Assembly (NCBI GenBank): GCA_023431385.1
Contig: JAEYWA010000073.1
Location: forward strand, 1 to 21,112
Source: Bacillota bacterium
GTDB taxonomy: Bacteria > Bacillota > Clostridia > Acetivibrionales > DSM-1351
Reading direction: 5' to 3'
Length of the DNA stretch: 21,112 nt
Shown here: positions 1 through 7,247 of the stretch, in pieces
Layout of the letters: the number at the start of each line of letters is the position of its first letter
Numbering within the stretch: the first letter of the stretch is position 1
Position numbers and translations under genes: made by a program
Notes under the pieces: model-generated
Database searches by the model: none
Told to the model about the DNA's origin: nothing
What the model saw: the letters and a program-made list of their open reading frames with translations, nothing else

Positions 1-4
1 GCAT
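1..4 (-). CDS. start codon of next minus-strand gene (partial)
   Basis: An ATG reading leftwards lies at 4-2. It is preceded at 12-17 by GAGGAG, a good ribosome binding site with 7-nt spacing. Only the first codon is inside the window, so the product cannot be named. It lies 79 nt downstream of murD on the same strand with no convincing terminator between, so co-transcription with murD is likely. Cell-wall or division genes often follow murD, but nothing here shows which gene this is. Confidence 0.45.
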
Positions 5-82
5 TTATTCGCTCCTCATAAGTTGAACTCAATGTCAGTAATGCCACGGCTTTCTCAGCTAGCCTACCTCAACTTTTCACTC

Positions 83-1477
83 TTACAGACGGTTTACCAG
101 TTCCTTAAACACATTTCCCCTCTGTTCAAAGTTCTTAAACATATCAAAACTGGTACTTGCAGGAGAAAGTATTACGCAATCACCCGGCACTGCCTCACTG
201 TACGCCCTGGCCACAATTTCTTCATAAGTACTGCAGTGAATTACTTTAACTTCACTTTCAATATCTGTCTGATGTACATAATTATTATAGGCTTCTTCAA
301 TTCTTGGAGCTGTGGCACCTATAAGCAGGAGAATTTTTACCTTTTCAGCTATTACCTGCCCTATAGGTTCATAGGGTATTCCCTTATCCTTACCTCCCGC
401 GATTAAAATAACCTTATTCTTAAAGGTACTGAGAGCTGCAATGGTCCTGGACGGACTGCTGTCAATGGAACTGTTGTAAAACTTTATTCCGTTTATTTCC
501 CTTACCAGCTCAATTCTATGCTCTACACCTGTAAAGTTAGCAGCTATTTTTGCGATAGTTTCAGGTTTTACATAATCAATGGTTGCCGCAGTAGCAGCCA
601 TATAGTTTTCAATATTATGGACTCCTGGAATTATTATGTCATTAACATCAACAATCTCTATTTCCTTATCCTTACTTTTCACAACTATTTTGTTATTCTT
701 CAAAACAATTCCGCTTTCAAGAGAAGCTGCTCTTGAGAAATATATAAATTCACCGTTGGCTTCACTTGAAAATGCCTTGGTGACATCGTTGTCATAGTTC
801 AGAACAAGTTTATCCTTGGCCTTCTGATAAAGAAGTATATTCTTCTTTGCATCAATATACTCCTGTAATGATTTATGGACGTCCAAATGATTTGGAGATA
901 TGTTTGTGATAACTGCTACAGAAGGACTGTTTTTTATAGTCATAAGCTGAAAGCTGCTAAGCTCTAATATAACTTTATCAGACTCCTTGACTTCATCAAT
1001 CTTACTTAAAAGCGGGGTTCCTATATTTCCACCAAGCCAGCAGTTATAGCCTTCTTCCGACAATATTTTATATATTAATGTAGTTGTTGTGGTTTTACCG
1101 TCACTTCCGGTAACTGCAAAAACTTGAGCCGGGCATAGGTCAAGGAAAACCTCCATTTCGGAAGTAAGTTCTGCACCATTTGCCAACGCTTCCATTAGTT
1201 CAGGTACATCAGGTCTCATCCCCGGTGTCCTGAAAATAAGGTTGAAACCCTTAAGTTTAGACAAATACCCGCTACCGATACTGTATTTTACGGGCAGTCC
1301 TTCCAACTCCGATAAAGCGTCTTTAAGGTTTTCCGAAGAATTTTTATCAAAAGCGGTAACATCTACACCCAAATTTATCAAATATTTAATTAAAGGAATA
1401 TTGCTGATACCAATACCCAATACAGCTACCTTTTTTTCCCTGATGTCTTTCTTAAACTGTTCAAGCTTGCAATTCAT
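83..1477 (-). CDS. murD: UDP-N-acetylmuramoylalanine--D-glutamate ligase (MurD)
   Basis: This cytoplasmic ATP-dependent ligase adds D-glutamate to UDP-MurNAc-L-Ala in peptidoglycan precursor synthesis. The 464 residues are normal for the family and show the three-domain Mur ligase plan. An N-terminal Rossmann-like domain begins with VAVLGIGISN (18-27). The ATP-binding central domain has the P-loop GSDGKTTTT (124-132) and the NISPNHLDVH motif (192-201). The C-terminal domain has LIAGGKDKG and, near the end, LSPASTSFDMF followed by the F-x-x-RG element. The start is fixed by GGGAGG just upstream of the ATG. The NSSIDSSPSRT segment, where many MurD proteins have a DSKATN-like sequence, is a divergent version of the C-terminal substrate loop; this could make it a MurD-like paralogue, but true MurD is the best call. 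Confidence 0.93.
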   Translation of the reverse strand: MNCKLEQFKKDIREKKVAVLGIGISNIPLIKYLINLGVDVTAFDKNSSENLKDALSELEGLPVKYSIGSGYLSKLKGFNLIFRTPGMRPDVPELMEALANGAELTSEMEVFLDLCPAQVFAVTGSDGKTTTTTLIYKILSEEGYNCWLGGNIGTPLLSKIDEVKESDKVILELSSFQLMTIKNSPSVAVITNISPNHLDVHKSLQEYIDAKKNILLYQKAKDKLVLNYDNDVTKAFSSEANGEFIYFSRAASLESGIVLKNNKIVVKSKDKEIEIVDVNDIIIPGVHNIENYMAATAATIDYVKPETIAKIAANFTGVEHRIELVREINGIKFYNSSIDSSPSRTIAALSTFKNKVILIAGGKDKGIPYEPIGQVIAEKVKILLLIGATAPRIEEAYNNYVHQTDIESEVKVIHCSTYEEIVARAYSEAVPGDCVILSPASTSFDMFKNFEQRGNVFKELVNRL

Positions 1478-1511
1478 TAAATTTCCTCCCTAAAAATTAT
1501 TTATTTTACTA

Positions 1512-1540
1512 TTGATTTAATAAAACATATATAGTACAAT
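1512..1540 (+). promoter_or_regulatory. sigma-A promoter of tRNA-Leu
   Basis: TTGATT (1512-1517) and TACAAT (1535-1540) are separated by exactly 17 nt. Transcription would start near 1547, about 16 nt before the mature tRNA. The placement directly ahead of a tRNA gene supports it. Confidence 0.7.
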
Positions 1541-1562
1541 ACATTATGCGGTTCGAGTTCAT

Positions 1563-1649
1563 GCGGATATGGCGGAATTGGCAGACGCGCATGATTCAGG
1601 TTCATGTGAGAGAAATTTCATGCAGGTTCAACTCCTGTTATCCGCACCA
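1563..1649 (+). tRNA. tRNA-Leu (anticodon CAG)
   Basis: The sequence folds as a class II tRNA. The acceptor stem is GCGGATA (1563-1569) paired with TATCCGC (1639-1645). The D-arm stem is GCG/CGC. The anticodon stem is CATGA/TCATG with the 7-base loop TTCAGGT, giving anticodon CAG. There is a long variable arm (TGAGA-GAAA-TTTCA) and a T-arm with loop TTCAACT. The discriminator base is A, as expected for leucine, and the CCA end is encoded (1647-1649). It reads CUG codons. It is a single gene with its own promoter and terminator. Confidence 0.96.
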
Positions 1650-1689
1650 AAAGAGTTTGAAAATTTATTTTCAAACTCTTTTATTTTTT
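1649..1689 (+). terminator. intrinsic terminator of tRNA-Leu
   Basis: A perfect 15-bp stem (1649-1663 with 1668-1682, core GAGTTTG/CAAACTC) with a 4-nt loop is followed by a T-run (1684-1689). It begins at the last base of the CCA end. Confidence 0.9.
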
Positions 1690-1771
1690 GTAACCGGATA
1701 CAAAATAAAAAGCAATCTATAAATTAATAAAAGTCTTTACAAAATTAATAGTAATTATTATATTACATATT

Positions 1772-2560
1772 TTAGCCAAAATTAACCTGATCCGCATCCT
1801 TGATATAGAAAAATGTCTTTAATGACTTAAAATTATACTTATTTGCCATAATAAGCTGTTCAGTGCTGCCCACGAACAGTATCCCCTGAGGGTTTAATGA
1901 CATGTTAAACTTCTTGTAAATATCATTTTTAGCCTCTTCTGTAAAGTAAATAAGTACATTTCTGCACACAATCAAATCCATACCCATAGGATAAGTGTCC
2001 CTTAACAGGTTGAACTGTTTGAACTCCACACAATTTTTTACTTCATCTTTTATTTTATAGCTGTCTCCGACAATAGTAAAATATTTATCCTTCATTTCCC
2101 GGGGAAGGTTTTCCAGACTTTTTGATGTATAAATACCGTTTTGGGCTTTTTCGAGAGCTCCTGTGTCGATATCCGTTGCCAGTATTTTAATAGAGTTCAG
2201 TGGTAAAAGCTTGTTTAATACCATTACAAGTGTATATGGTTCATCTCCTGTAGAACAGGCAGAACTCCAGATTTTTATCTTCTTATTTTTGCTGAGAAGG
2301 AGCGGAAATATTTCCTTTTCAAGAACCTCCCACTGGTCAGGGTTACGATAAAATTCCGATACATTTATTGTCAGATAGTTAATAAACTCTTTAAACAGGT
2401 CTTTATTGTCCTTTAAAGCTTGAACGTAATCTTTATATGTATCAAAGTTATTTTTCTTAATTAGCGCATCTATTCTTCTCTTCATTTGCTTTTCTTTATA
2501 AAGAGTAAGATTGATTTTGGTCATTTTAAAGATTTCTTCTTTAAAACCCTCGTAATCCAT
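1772..2560 (-). CDS. cheR: CheR-type protein-glutamate O-methyltransferase
   Basis: It transfers methyl groups from S-adenosylmethionine to glutamates on chemoreceptors, setting adaptation. The 262 residues carry the CheR N-terminal helical domain, with the family segment TINVSEFYRNPDQW (64-77). A Rossmann methyltransferase domain follows, with the SAM-binding ACSTGDEPYT (101-110), the acidic ATDID (128-132) and the CRNVLIYF motif (199-206). There is no fused receptor-binding repeat or PAS domain. GGGGGAT ahead of the ATG fixes the start. The gene stands alone, flanked by a tRNA and by the ispH/S1 gene rather than by other che genes, so it probably acts on receptors encoded elsewhere. No terminator for it is evident before the tRNA terminator at 1649-1682, whose stem could also serve the minus strand. 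Confidence 0.92.
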   Translation of the reverse strand: MDYEGFKEEIFKMTKINLTLYKEKQMKRRIDALIKKNNFDTYKDYVQALKDNKDLFKEFINYLTINVSEFYRNPDQWEVLEKEIFPLLLSKNKKIKIWSSACSTGDEPYTLVMVLNKLLPLNSIKILATDIDTGALEKAQNGIYTSKSLENLPREMKDKYFTIVGDSYKIKDEVKNCVEFKQFNLLRDTYPMGMDLIVCRNVLIYFTEEAKNDIYKKFNMSLNPQGILFVGSTEQLIMANKYNFKSLKTFFYIKDADQVNFG

Positions 2561-2589
2561 AATTTATCCCCCTATTAAAGTATATTACA

Positions 2590-2618
2590 ATTATGTATCA
2601 ATTAATGTCATTTAACAA
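2590..2618 (-). promoter_or_regulatory. candidate sigma-A promoter of cheR
   Basis: On the minus strand, TTGTTA (2618-2613) and CATAAT (2595-2590) are spaced 17 nt apart, just upstream of cheR and downstream of the ispH/S1 terminator. The boxes are imperfect, so this is a plausible but unproven promoter. Confidence 0.45.
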
Positions 2619-2657
2619 TTATGTTTCACAAGTATACCGTTATTGAAATCCTTGTAT

Positions 2658-2689
2658 TTAAATAAAAGGATGTACCGAGGTACATCCTT
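2658..2689 (-). terminator. intrinsic terminator of the hutP-aroH-cmk-ispH/S1 operon
   Basis: A perfect 11-bp stem, AAGGATGTACC (2666-2676) with GGTACATCCTT (2679-2689), lies 17 nt after the ispH/S1 stop codon. On the minus strand it is followed by TTTTATTT. It marks the end of the operon. Confidence 0.88.
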
Positions 2690-2705
2690 AATAGACAGAT
2701 TTTTA

Positions 2706-4733
2706 TTACTGGTTTTCCAGATCTGTTAAGCTTTCACCGATTGTATTGGTCATTTCCTCTTTGTGTTCTGTAGGAATTTCTTCACCTGGCTCAACAGCTG
2801 CTTCTTCCTTCTTTGCACCAACAGGATCAATAGGATTTACTTCTTTAATACTCAAGCTTATTTTTTTAGCTTCAATATCAAGTTCAGTTATTTTAGCTTC
2901 TACCATTTGACCAACCTTCAGAACATCGCCAGGTTTACCCAAACGAACATTTGAAATCTGTGAGATATGAACCAGACCATCAAGTCCCTGTTCGATTTCA
3001 ACAAAAGCACCAAATGGAACAAGTCTCACAACTTTTCCTGTAATTACATTCTCAACCTGATATTTCTCAGCAGCCTTATTCCACGGATTATCATCCTGCT
3101 TCTTGTAGCCAAGGGAAATTCTCTTCTTATCTCTGTCAAATTCAAGAACAGAAACGATTATTTCATCCCCAACCTTTACGACCTCTGAAGGATGCTTAAT
3201 TTTGTTCCAGGATAATTCGGAAAGATGAACAAGCCCATCTACTCCTCCAATGTCAACAAAAGCTCCAAAATCCATCAGGCTCTTAACAACACCCTTGTAA
3301 GTCTTTCCTGCTTCAATATTGCTCCATATCTCATTAGAAGCTGTTTCCTTATTTTTCTCAATTAACACTCTTGAAGAACCAACAACTTTTCTCTTCTGCT
3401 TGTTAACCTCTATAATCTGAACCTGTAATACCTGCTTTACAAACTCTGAAAGATCCTTAACAAATCTGTCACTGATTTGTGATGCAGGGATAAATACCTT
3501 AACTCCGCTGGCAATACCAATAACACCGCCGTTGACCTTCTCAGTAATTTTTACTGTAACAGGTTGCTTGGTTTCAAAAGCATTTTCAATGATATCCCAA
3601 CCCTTGACAGCATCAACCTTGGTTTTGCTCAAAACTACATTTCCTTCACCGTCGTTTACTCTCACAACAAAGACGTCAATTTCATCTCCAACCTTAAGTG
3701 ATTTTTCAGGATTAAAGTCCGGATCATTTGAAAATTCCTGCATTGGAATTATTCCGTCAGATTTGAAGCCCAAGTCAACAAAAACTTCACTTTGATTATA
3801 TCCGATAATTCTTCCTTTAGTAATCTGACCTGTAGTCAATGTTACGAGAGAGCTCTCAAATGCGTCGGCAAAGCTCATTTCTAAATCCTGTTTATCTAAT
3901 TCACTCATTTTATGAATAACCTCCTTGATTACCCAGTCAGGTGTTGACGCCCCTGCAGTAATACCAATTTTTTTAATTTTTTTTATATCAACCGGTGGAA
4001 TGTCACTGGCTGTTTGTATTTTATAAGTTCTTTCACAATTCTTTCTGCAGATTTCATAAAGCTTATTGGTATTTGAACTGTTTAGTCCTCCAATGACCAG
4101 AACCATATCAACTTCTTTTGAAATCTTTTCAGCTTCAACTTGTCTTTTGTCTGTTGCATTACATATTGTATCAAATTTTATAACATTTTCAAACCTTTTA
4201 TTTAAACTCTTTATAATTTTTTCCCATTTATCTCGAATAAATGTAGTCTGAGCAACTACACATATATTTTTTTCTATTTGAGGTAAACTGTTAACCTGCT
4301 CTTCACTTTCAATAATGTAGGCGGTATTATCACACCAGCCGTTAATACCAATTATTTCAGGATGGTGTTTGTCACCTATAATTATTATCTGATAATCCTC
4401 TTTATATTTCTCGCAGACAAGTTTTTGTATTTTTTCAACATACGGACAACAGGCATTAACTATTTCCACCCCTTGTTCTCTCAATTGCCTTAAAGTGTTT
4501 GGACCAACCCCGTGTGCTCGAATTATAACCTTGGCATCACCTTTTACCTCTTCAGGACTGTTTATGGCAGTAACTCCATATTGGGTTAGTTTGTCAACAA
4601 CCTGCTCATTGTGGATAATAGGACCTAAAGTGTATATTTTTGCATTTGCTTCGGACGCCAGGTCAAAAACAATATTTACTGCATTGTTTACACCAAAGCA
4701 AAAACCGGCAGTATTGGCTATAATCAGTTCCAT
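2706..4733 (-). CDS. ispH: IspH reductase fused to ribosomal protein S1-like domains
   Basis: The N-terminal part (about 1-280) is 4-hydroxy-3-methylbut-2-enyl diphosphate reductase, the last step of the MEP isoprenoid pathway. It has the three cluster-ligand cysteines (Cys12 in GFCFGV, Cys95 in NACCPYV, Cys191 in CNATDKRQ), plus His41, His74 and His124 with Glu126. Residues about 295-635 are four S1 RNA-binding repeats; the third and fourth contain the typical DFGAFVDIGGVDGLVHLSEL and PFGAFVEIEQGLDGLVHISQ segments. An acidic tail follows. The 675-residue bifunctional form is known in clostridia. AGGGGA 8 nt before the ATG supports the start. It follows cmk by 23 nt, an arrangement that echoes the common cmk-rpsA neighbourhood. 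Separate function of the two halves is expected but not shown here. Confidence 0.95.
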   Translation of the reverse strand: MELIIANTAGFCFGVNNAVNIVFDLASEANAKIYTLGPIIHNEQVVDKLTQYGVTAINSPEEVKGDAKVIIRAHGVGPNTLRQLREQGVEIVNACCPYVEKIQKLVCEKYKEDYQIIIIGDKHHPEIIGINGWCDNTAYIIESEEQVNSLPQIEKNICVVAQTTFIRDKWEKIIKSLNKRFENVIKFDTICNATDKRQVEAEKISKEVDMVLVIGGLNSSNTNKLYEICRKNCERTYKIQTASDIPPVDIKKIKKIGITAGASTPDWVIKEVIHKMSELDKQDLEMSFADAFESSLVTLTTGQITKGRIIGYNQSEVFVDLGFKSDGIIPMQEFSNDPDFNPEKSLKVGDEIDVFVVRVNDGEGNVVLSKTKVDAVKGWDIIENAFETKQPVTVKITEKVNGGVIGIASGVKVFIPASQISDRFVKDLSEFVKQVLQVQIIEVNKQKRKVVGSSRVLIEKNKETASNEIWSNIEAGKTYKGVVKSLMDFGAFVDIGGVDGLVHLSELSWNKIKHPSEVVKVGDEIIVSVLEFDRDKKRISLGYKKQDDNPWNKAAEKYQVENVITGKVVRLVPFGAFVEIEQGLDGLVHISQISNVRLGKPGDVLKVGQMVEAKITELDIEAKKISLSIKEVNPIDPVGAKKEEAAVEPGEEIPTEHKEEMTNTIGESLTDLENQ

Positions 4734-4756
4734 AAGTAGTTCCCCTGTTCTCCGGT

Positions 4757-5446
4757 CTAGGATATTTCATCAATATTAATGTTTGCGTAATTATTAAAAA
4801 AATATAGAATCCTTTCAACAACCTCATCAATACTAAGCGTTGTAGAATCTATCTCAATAGCATCTGCTACCTTGGTCAGCGGTGCAAAAGCCCTTGAGCT
4901 GTCATTATTGTCTCTGTAAACCATATCAGCTTTAACTGACTTAAAGGTGACAGACTGCCCCTTTTGAAGCTGCTCATCGTATCTTCTTCTGGCTCTTTCA
5001 TCCACTGAAGCAGTCAGGAATATTTTTAAGTCTGCATTGGGCAGTACATATGACCCGATGTCACGCCCATCCATAACAACATCGTGTTCAGAAGCAATTT
5101 TACGCTGTAAATCAACCATCTTCAATCTGACTTCAGGGAAAACTGCGACATTTGACGCACCTACCGAAACCTCTGGAGTTCTGATAGCTTCGGAAACATC
5201 CTGACCATCAAGAAATATTTTTTGTAGGTTATCGTCATGTGATATAGATATATTAAGTGAATCCATCATAACAGCTAGCTCTTTTTGATTTTTTGTATCA
5301 ATACCGCTTCTGATTGCCTTTAAAGCCACAGCTCTGTACATTGCACCAGTATCAAGATAAATAAAACCCAAATTTGCAGAAACTTTTTTTGCTATGGTAC
5401 TTTTACCGGCACCTGCAGGTCCGTCTATTGCTATACTTCTTGACAT
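4757..5446 (-). CDS. cmk: cytidylate kinase (CMP/dCMP kinase)
   Basis: It phosphorylates CMP and dCMP with ATP to the diphosphates in pyrimidine nucleotide recycling. The 229 residues begin MSRSIAIDGPAGAGKST with the Walker A loop at 9-17. LDTGAMYRA (31-39) and MDGRDIGSYVLPNADLK (125-141) follow; these are hallmarks of bacterial Cmk, including the CMP-binding Arg/Asp pair. The reading frame is open to a TTG at 5464, but AAGGAG at 5452-5458 points to the ATG at 5446. It sits in a tight minus-strand operon, 30 nt after aroH and 23 nt before ispH/S1, and shares their transcript. Confidence 0.96.
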   Translation of the reverse strand: MSRSIAIDGPAGAGKSTIAKKVSANLGFIYLDTGAMYRAVALKAIRSGIDTKNQKELAVMMDSLNISISHDDNLQKIFLDGQDVSEAIRTPEVSVGASNVAVFPEVRLKMVDLQRKIASEHDVVMDGRDIGSYVLPNADLKIFLTASVDERARRRYDEQLQKGQSVTFKSVKADMVYRDNNDSSRAFAPLTKVADAIEIDSTTLSIDEVVERILYFFNNYANINIDEIS

Positions 5447-5476
5447 TACCGTCTCCTTTAACAACCCTAGTTTATG

Positions 5477-5842
5477 TTATTTACAGGCTAAATCAGGCCT
5501 CAAAGCCACTGCATCTTTTAAATACACATGATTCATGTCACTGTTAGCTTTGTCAGTGTTCAGATGAAGCAAAATCCTAATACAGCTTTTAAGGCTTCCC
5601 GGAACATTAATCTCATTTGAACACATAAGCGGAACGTCGGTCAAGCCAAGCTCCCTGGCAGCTACTGCCGGAAAGACTGCATCTAAATCATTTGTCATTG
5701 AAAAAATGATACTTATTATATCATCTTTATTAATATTGTTCTTATTTATTATTTCATCAAGTAACTCTCTTGTTCCTTCCAATATAGAGTCTTTCGTATT
5801 ATCAGGAACGGTTATAGCCCCTCGTATGGCTCGTACTTGCAT
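5477..5842 (-). CDS. aroH: chorismate mutase, AroH class
   Basis: It converts chorismate to prephenate for phenylalanine and tyrosine synthesis. The 121 residues match the small trimeric AroH fold of Bacillus subtilis, not the helical AroQ type. Expected active-site residues are present: Arg7 in RAIRGAITV, Cys74 and Glu77 in MCSNEINV, Arg89 in CIRILL, Tyr107 in HVYL and Arg115 in LRPDL. The frame extends to 5878, but GGAGG at 5851-5855, 8 nt before the ATG at 5842, sets this start. It lies 32 nt downstream of the hutP-like gene and 30 nt upstream of cmk, with no promoter between. Confidence 0.94.
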   Translation of the reverse strand: MQVRAIRGAITVPDNTKDSILEGTRELLDEIINKNNINKDDIISIIFSMTNDLDAVFPAVAARELGLTDVPLMCSNEINVPGSLKSCIRILLHLNTDKANSDMNHVYLKDAVALRPDLACK

Positions 5843-5874
5843 CCATCCAACCTCCAAAACAGATAAATTACAAA

Positions 5875-6288
5875 TCAAACTACTCTATGTCCAAGACCGA
5901 TAGCAACCTCGTTAAGGTTAAGCAATCCGATACCAAAGAACACTGCAACGCTTATATGATCCTTATACCTTGCTATTCCTATTTTTCCCCCAACATTTAA
6001 ACCGATGGCCTTGGGCATAATCTGTGAAATTGCTTCTCTTGTCGCTCCCGCAACAGCACCCTGCTCCGCATGACTTTCCGAAATAACGCCTTCTCTTTTA
6101 GATGACACAACTGCTCGTTCAACAATCTTCATCACCGATGTAATAAACTCCCCACCGTAATCAACCGCAGCAGATTGTATACCCGATTGAGCAAATTCCG
6201 CCTGTAATTTCTTTTCGGATACTCTATCATTTGTCAGCGCTATTTTTATTGCAGCACTTGCTATATCTTTACTACCAAATTCTGTCAT
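5875..6288 (-). CDS. HutP-family RNA-binding regulator
   Basis: The protein (137 residues) resembles HutP, the small alpha/beta protein that in Bacillus subtilis binds histidine, a metal ion and an mRNA hairpin to prevent termination in the histidine-utilization operon. The conserved block is SESHAEQGAVAGATREAIS (70-88). It continues with KAIGLNVGGKIGIAR, AVFFGIGLLNLNEVAIGLGHR and candidate metal-binding His73 and His134. GGAGGA at 6298-6293 overlaps an ATG at 6300, so the ATG at 6288 is preferred. No hut genes are nearby; it leads the aroH-cmk-ispH/S1 operon. Its ligand and RNA target here are unknown. It could regulate its own structured leader, but that is inference. Confidence 0.85.
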   Translation of the reverse strand: MTEFGSKDIASAAIKIALTNDRVSEKKLQAEFAQSGIQSAAVDYGGEFITSVMKIVERAVVSSKREGVISESHAEQGAVAGATREAISQIMPKAIGLNVGGKIGIARYKDHISVAVFFGIGLLNLNEVAIGLGHRVV

Positions 6289-6299
6289 ATTATCCTCCA

Positions 6300-6410
6300 T
6301 CTACGCGCATGGTGCGTACACAAATAGTAATGAAAAGACATGTAATGGCTTTTCGCTGCGTGAAAGTCACGATGACTTTCCACATATATTTTTCACGCTA
6401 ACCTCCCTAG
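6300..6410 (-). promoter_or_regulatory. structured leader with candidate 9-codon ORF upstream of hutP-like gene
   Basis: Read on the minus strand, AGGGAGG (6408-6402) precedes, at 5-nt spacing, a GTG at 6396. This opens a 9-codon frame (V/M-K-N-I-C-G-K-S-S) stopping at 6367. The same segment has two overlapping stems. One is GAAAGTCA/TGACTTTC around the loop 6370-6372. The other is GCGTGAAA (6358-6365) with TTTCACGC (6391-6398). They share bases 6362-6365, so both cannot form fully at once. Further down are GAAAAG/CTTTTC and TACGC/GCGTA stems before the gene. No known riboswitch class is recognised. The rest of the gene-free stretch 6289-6606 holds the terminator at 6527-6560; 6411-6526 shows nothing clear. 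Confidence 0.4.
6311..6337 (-). repeat. copy A of a 27-bp leader block
   Basis: This block matches 16165-16191 at 21 of 27 positions, including an uninterrupted ACAAATAGT (plus-strand reading). Both copies lie shortly upstream of a minus-strand gene, follow a hairpin and precede another. It may be a mobile or regulatory intergenic element; the function is unknown. Confidence 0.45.
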
Positions 6411-6526
6411 GCACATTCGTGCTTTGATATGTTACTGCCTTGGCCACAGAGTGACCATAAAATGTTAAAGCATAAAACAAAAACTGAAAAGTCCATGGGC
6501 CAAATAATAACAGAGGTGTTACATCC

Positions 6527-6560
6527 AAAAAAACCTATACAAAATATTATATAGGTTTTT
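6527..6560 (-). terminator. intrinsic terminator after the 6607-7113 gene
   Basis: An 11-bp stem, AAAAACCTATA (6529-6539) with TATAGGTTTTT (6550-6560), ends on the minus strand in a run of seven Ts. It lies 46 nt after the upstream stop codon. It separates that gene from the hutP-like operon. Confidence 0.8.
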
Positions 6561-6606
6561 AGGTTATAAAACAATCTTTAGTTTATTTGCCACTGGGGTG
6601 ATTTCC

Positions 6607-7113
6607 TTATCCCATTTGAACCTTTACCAATCTTTTTATATTATTTTCAATGTTGATTACAGCATTTTTGCATTTAGCATTTATATTGGTAGTAATTGAC
6701 TCCACCTTAACTATATGTCCTACAAGACTTTGACTTCCGTCTATTTCAACTACATCTCCATCCCTGACATTTATTATCATCTCTGTTGTGTCGAACTGGG
6801 CAACGTTATCCCCGTTTACAAGAATTTTCAACATTGGGTCAGGTTCCTCCCCAATCACTTTTAAAGTCATTTGTCCCTGGGTGTACAGATATTCGTCTCC
6901 GTTCAATGGCAGCCCCATACTTTTATCAGTAAGGTGTAACGTATTTCTGAAGAAGGGGACTGCTAGAATTACCTGGACTACTATCAATATTAAAAAGCAT
7001 AATATACAGGTGCTGAACAGTATATTCTCCAGAACAGTATTTTTTTCACTTTTAGACTGACTGTTTTTAAATTTGAAAATCTTTATTTTAATCCCTAATC
7101 CCCCCAATCTCAA
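6607..7113 (-). CDS. membrane-anchored protein of unknown function
   Basis: Up to 168 residues. A basic N-terminus (KIKIFKFKNSQSKSEK) precedes one hydrophobic segment at about 29-54. Then comes an extracytoplasmic beta-rich part with GDXV-type turns (NGDNVAQFDTTEMIINVRDGDVVEIDG), suggesting a single-pass anchor facing outward. I do not recognise the family. The start is unresolved. The frame opens at a TTG (7113) with no ribosome site, while a G-run (7097-7102) that could serve as one lies after it and points to ATT (near 7090). Dropping one G would join the frame to an ATG at 7122. It follows the YhiN-type gene by 134 nt and ends in its own terminator. Confidence 0.7.
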   Translation of the reverse strand: MRLGGLGIKIKIFKFKNSQSKSEKNTVLENILFSTCILCFLILIVVQVILAVPFFRNTLHLTDKSMGLPLNGDEYLYTQGQMTLKVIGEEPDPMLKILVNGDNVAQFDTTEMIINVRDGDVVEIDGSQSLVGHIVKVESITTNINAKCKNAVINIENNIKRLVKVQMG

Positions 7114-7247
7114 TGATCATATTATTTTTCACATTGATAATATGCTCAATTTTGGGGTGAAATAGTCATCATTTCCTAAAGTGAATTTGAAATACTCTGA
7201 TTTTATGCCTGATACTTAAACACAAGCGCGTTGCCTCAGTATTTACG

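Noticed and set aside
6300..6410. Cyclic-di-GMP-I or T-box riboswitch in the hutP leader
   Set aside because: A few bases such as GCGAAAAGCC looked suggestive, but the conserved cores of those classes are not present.
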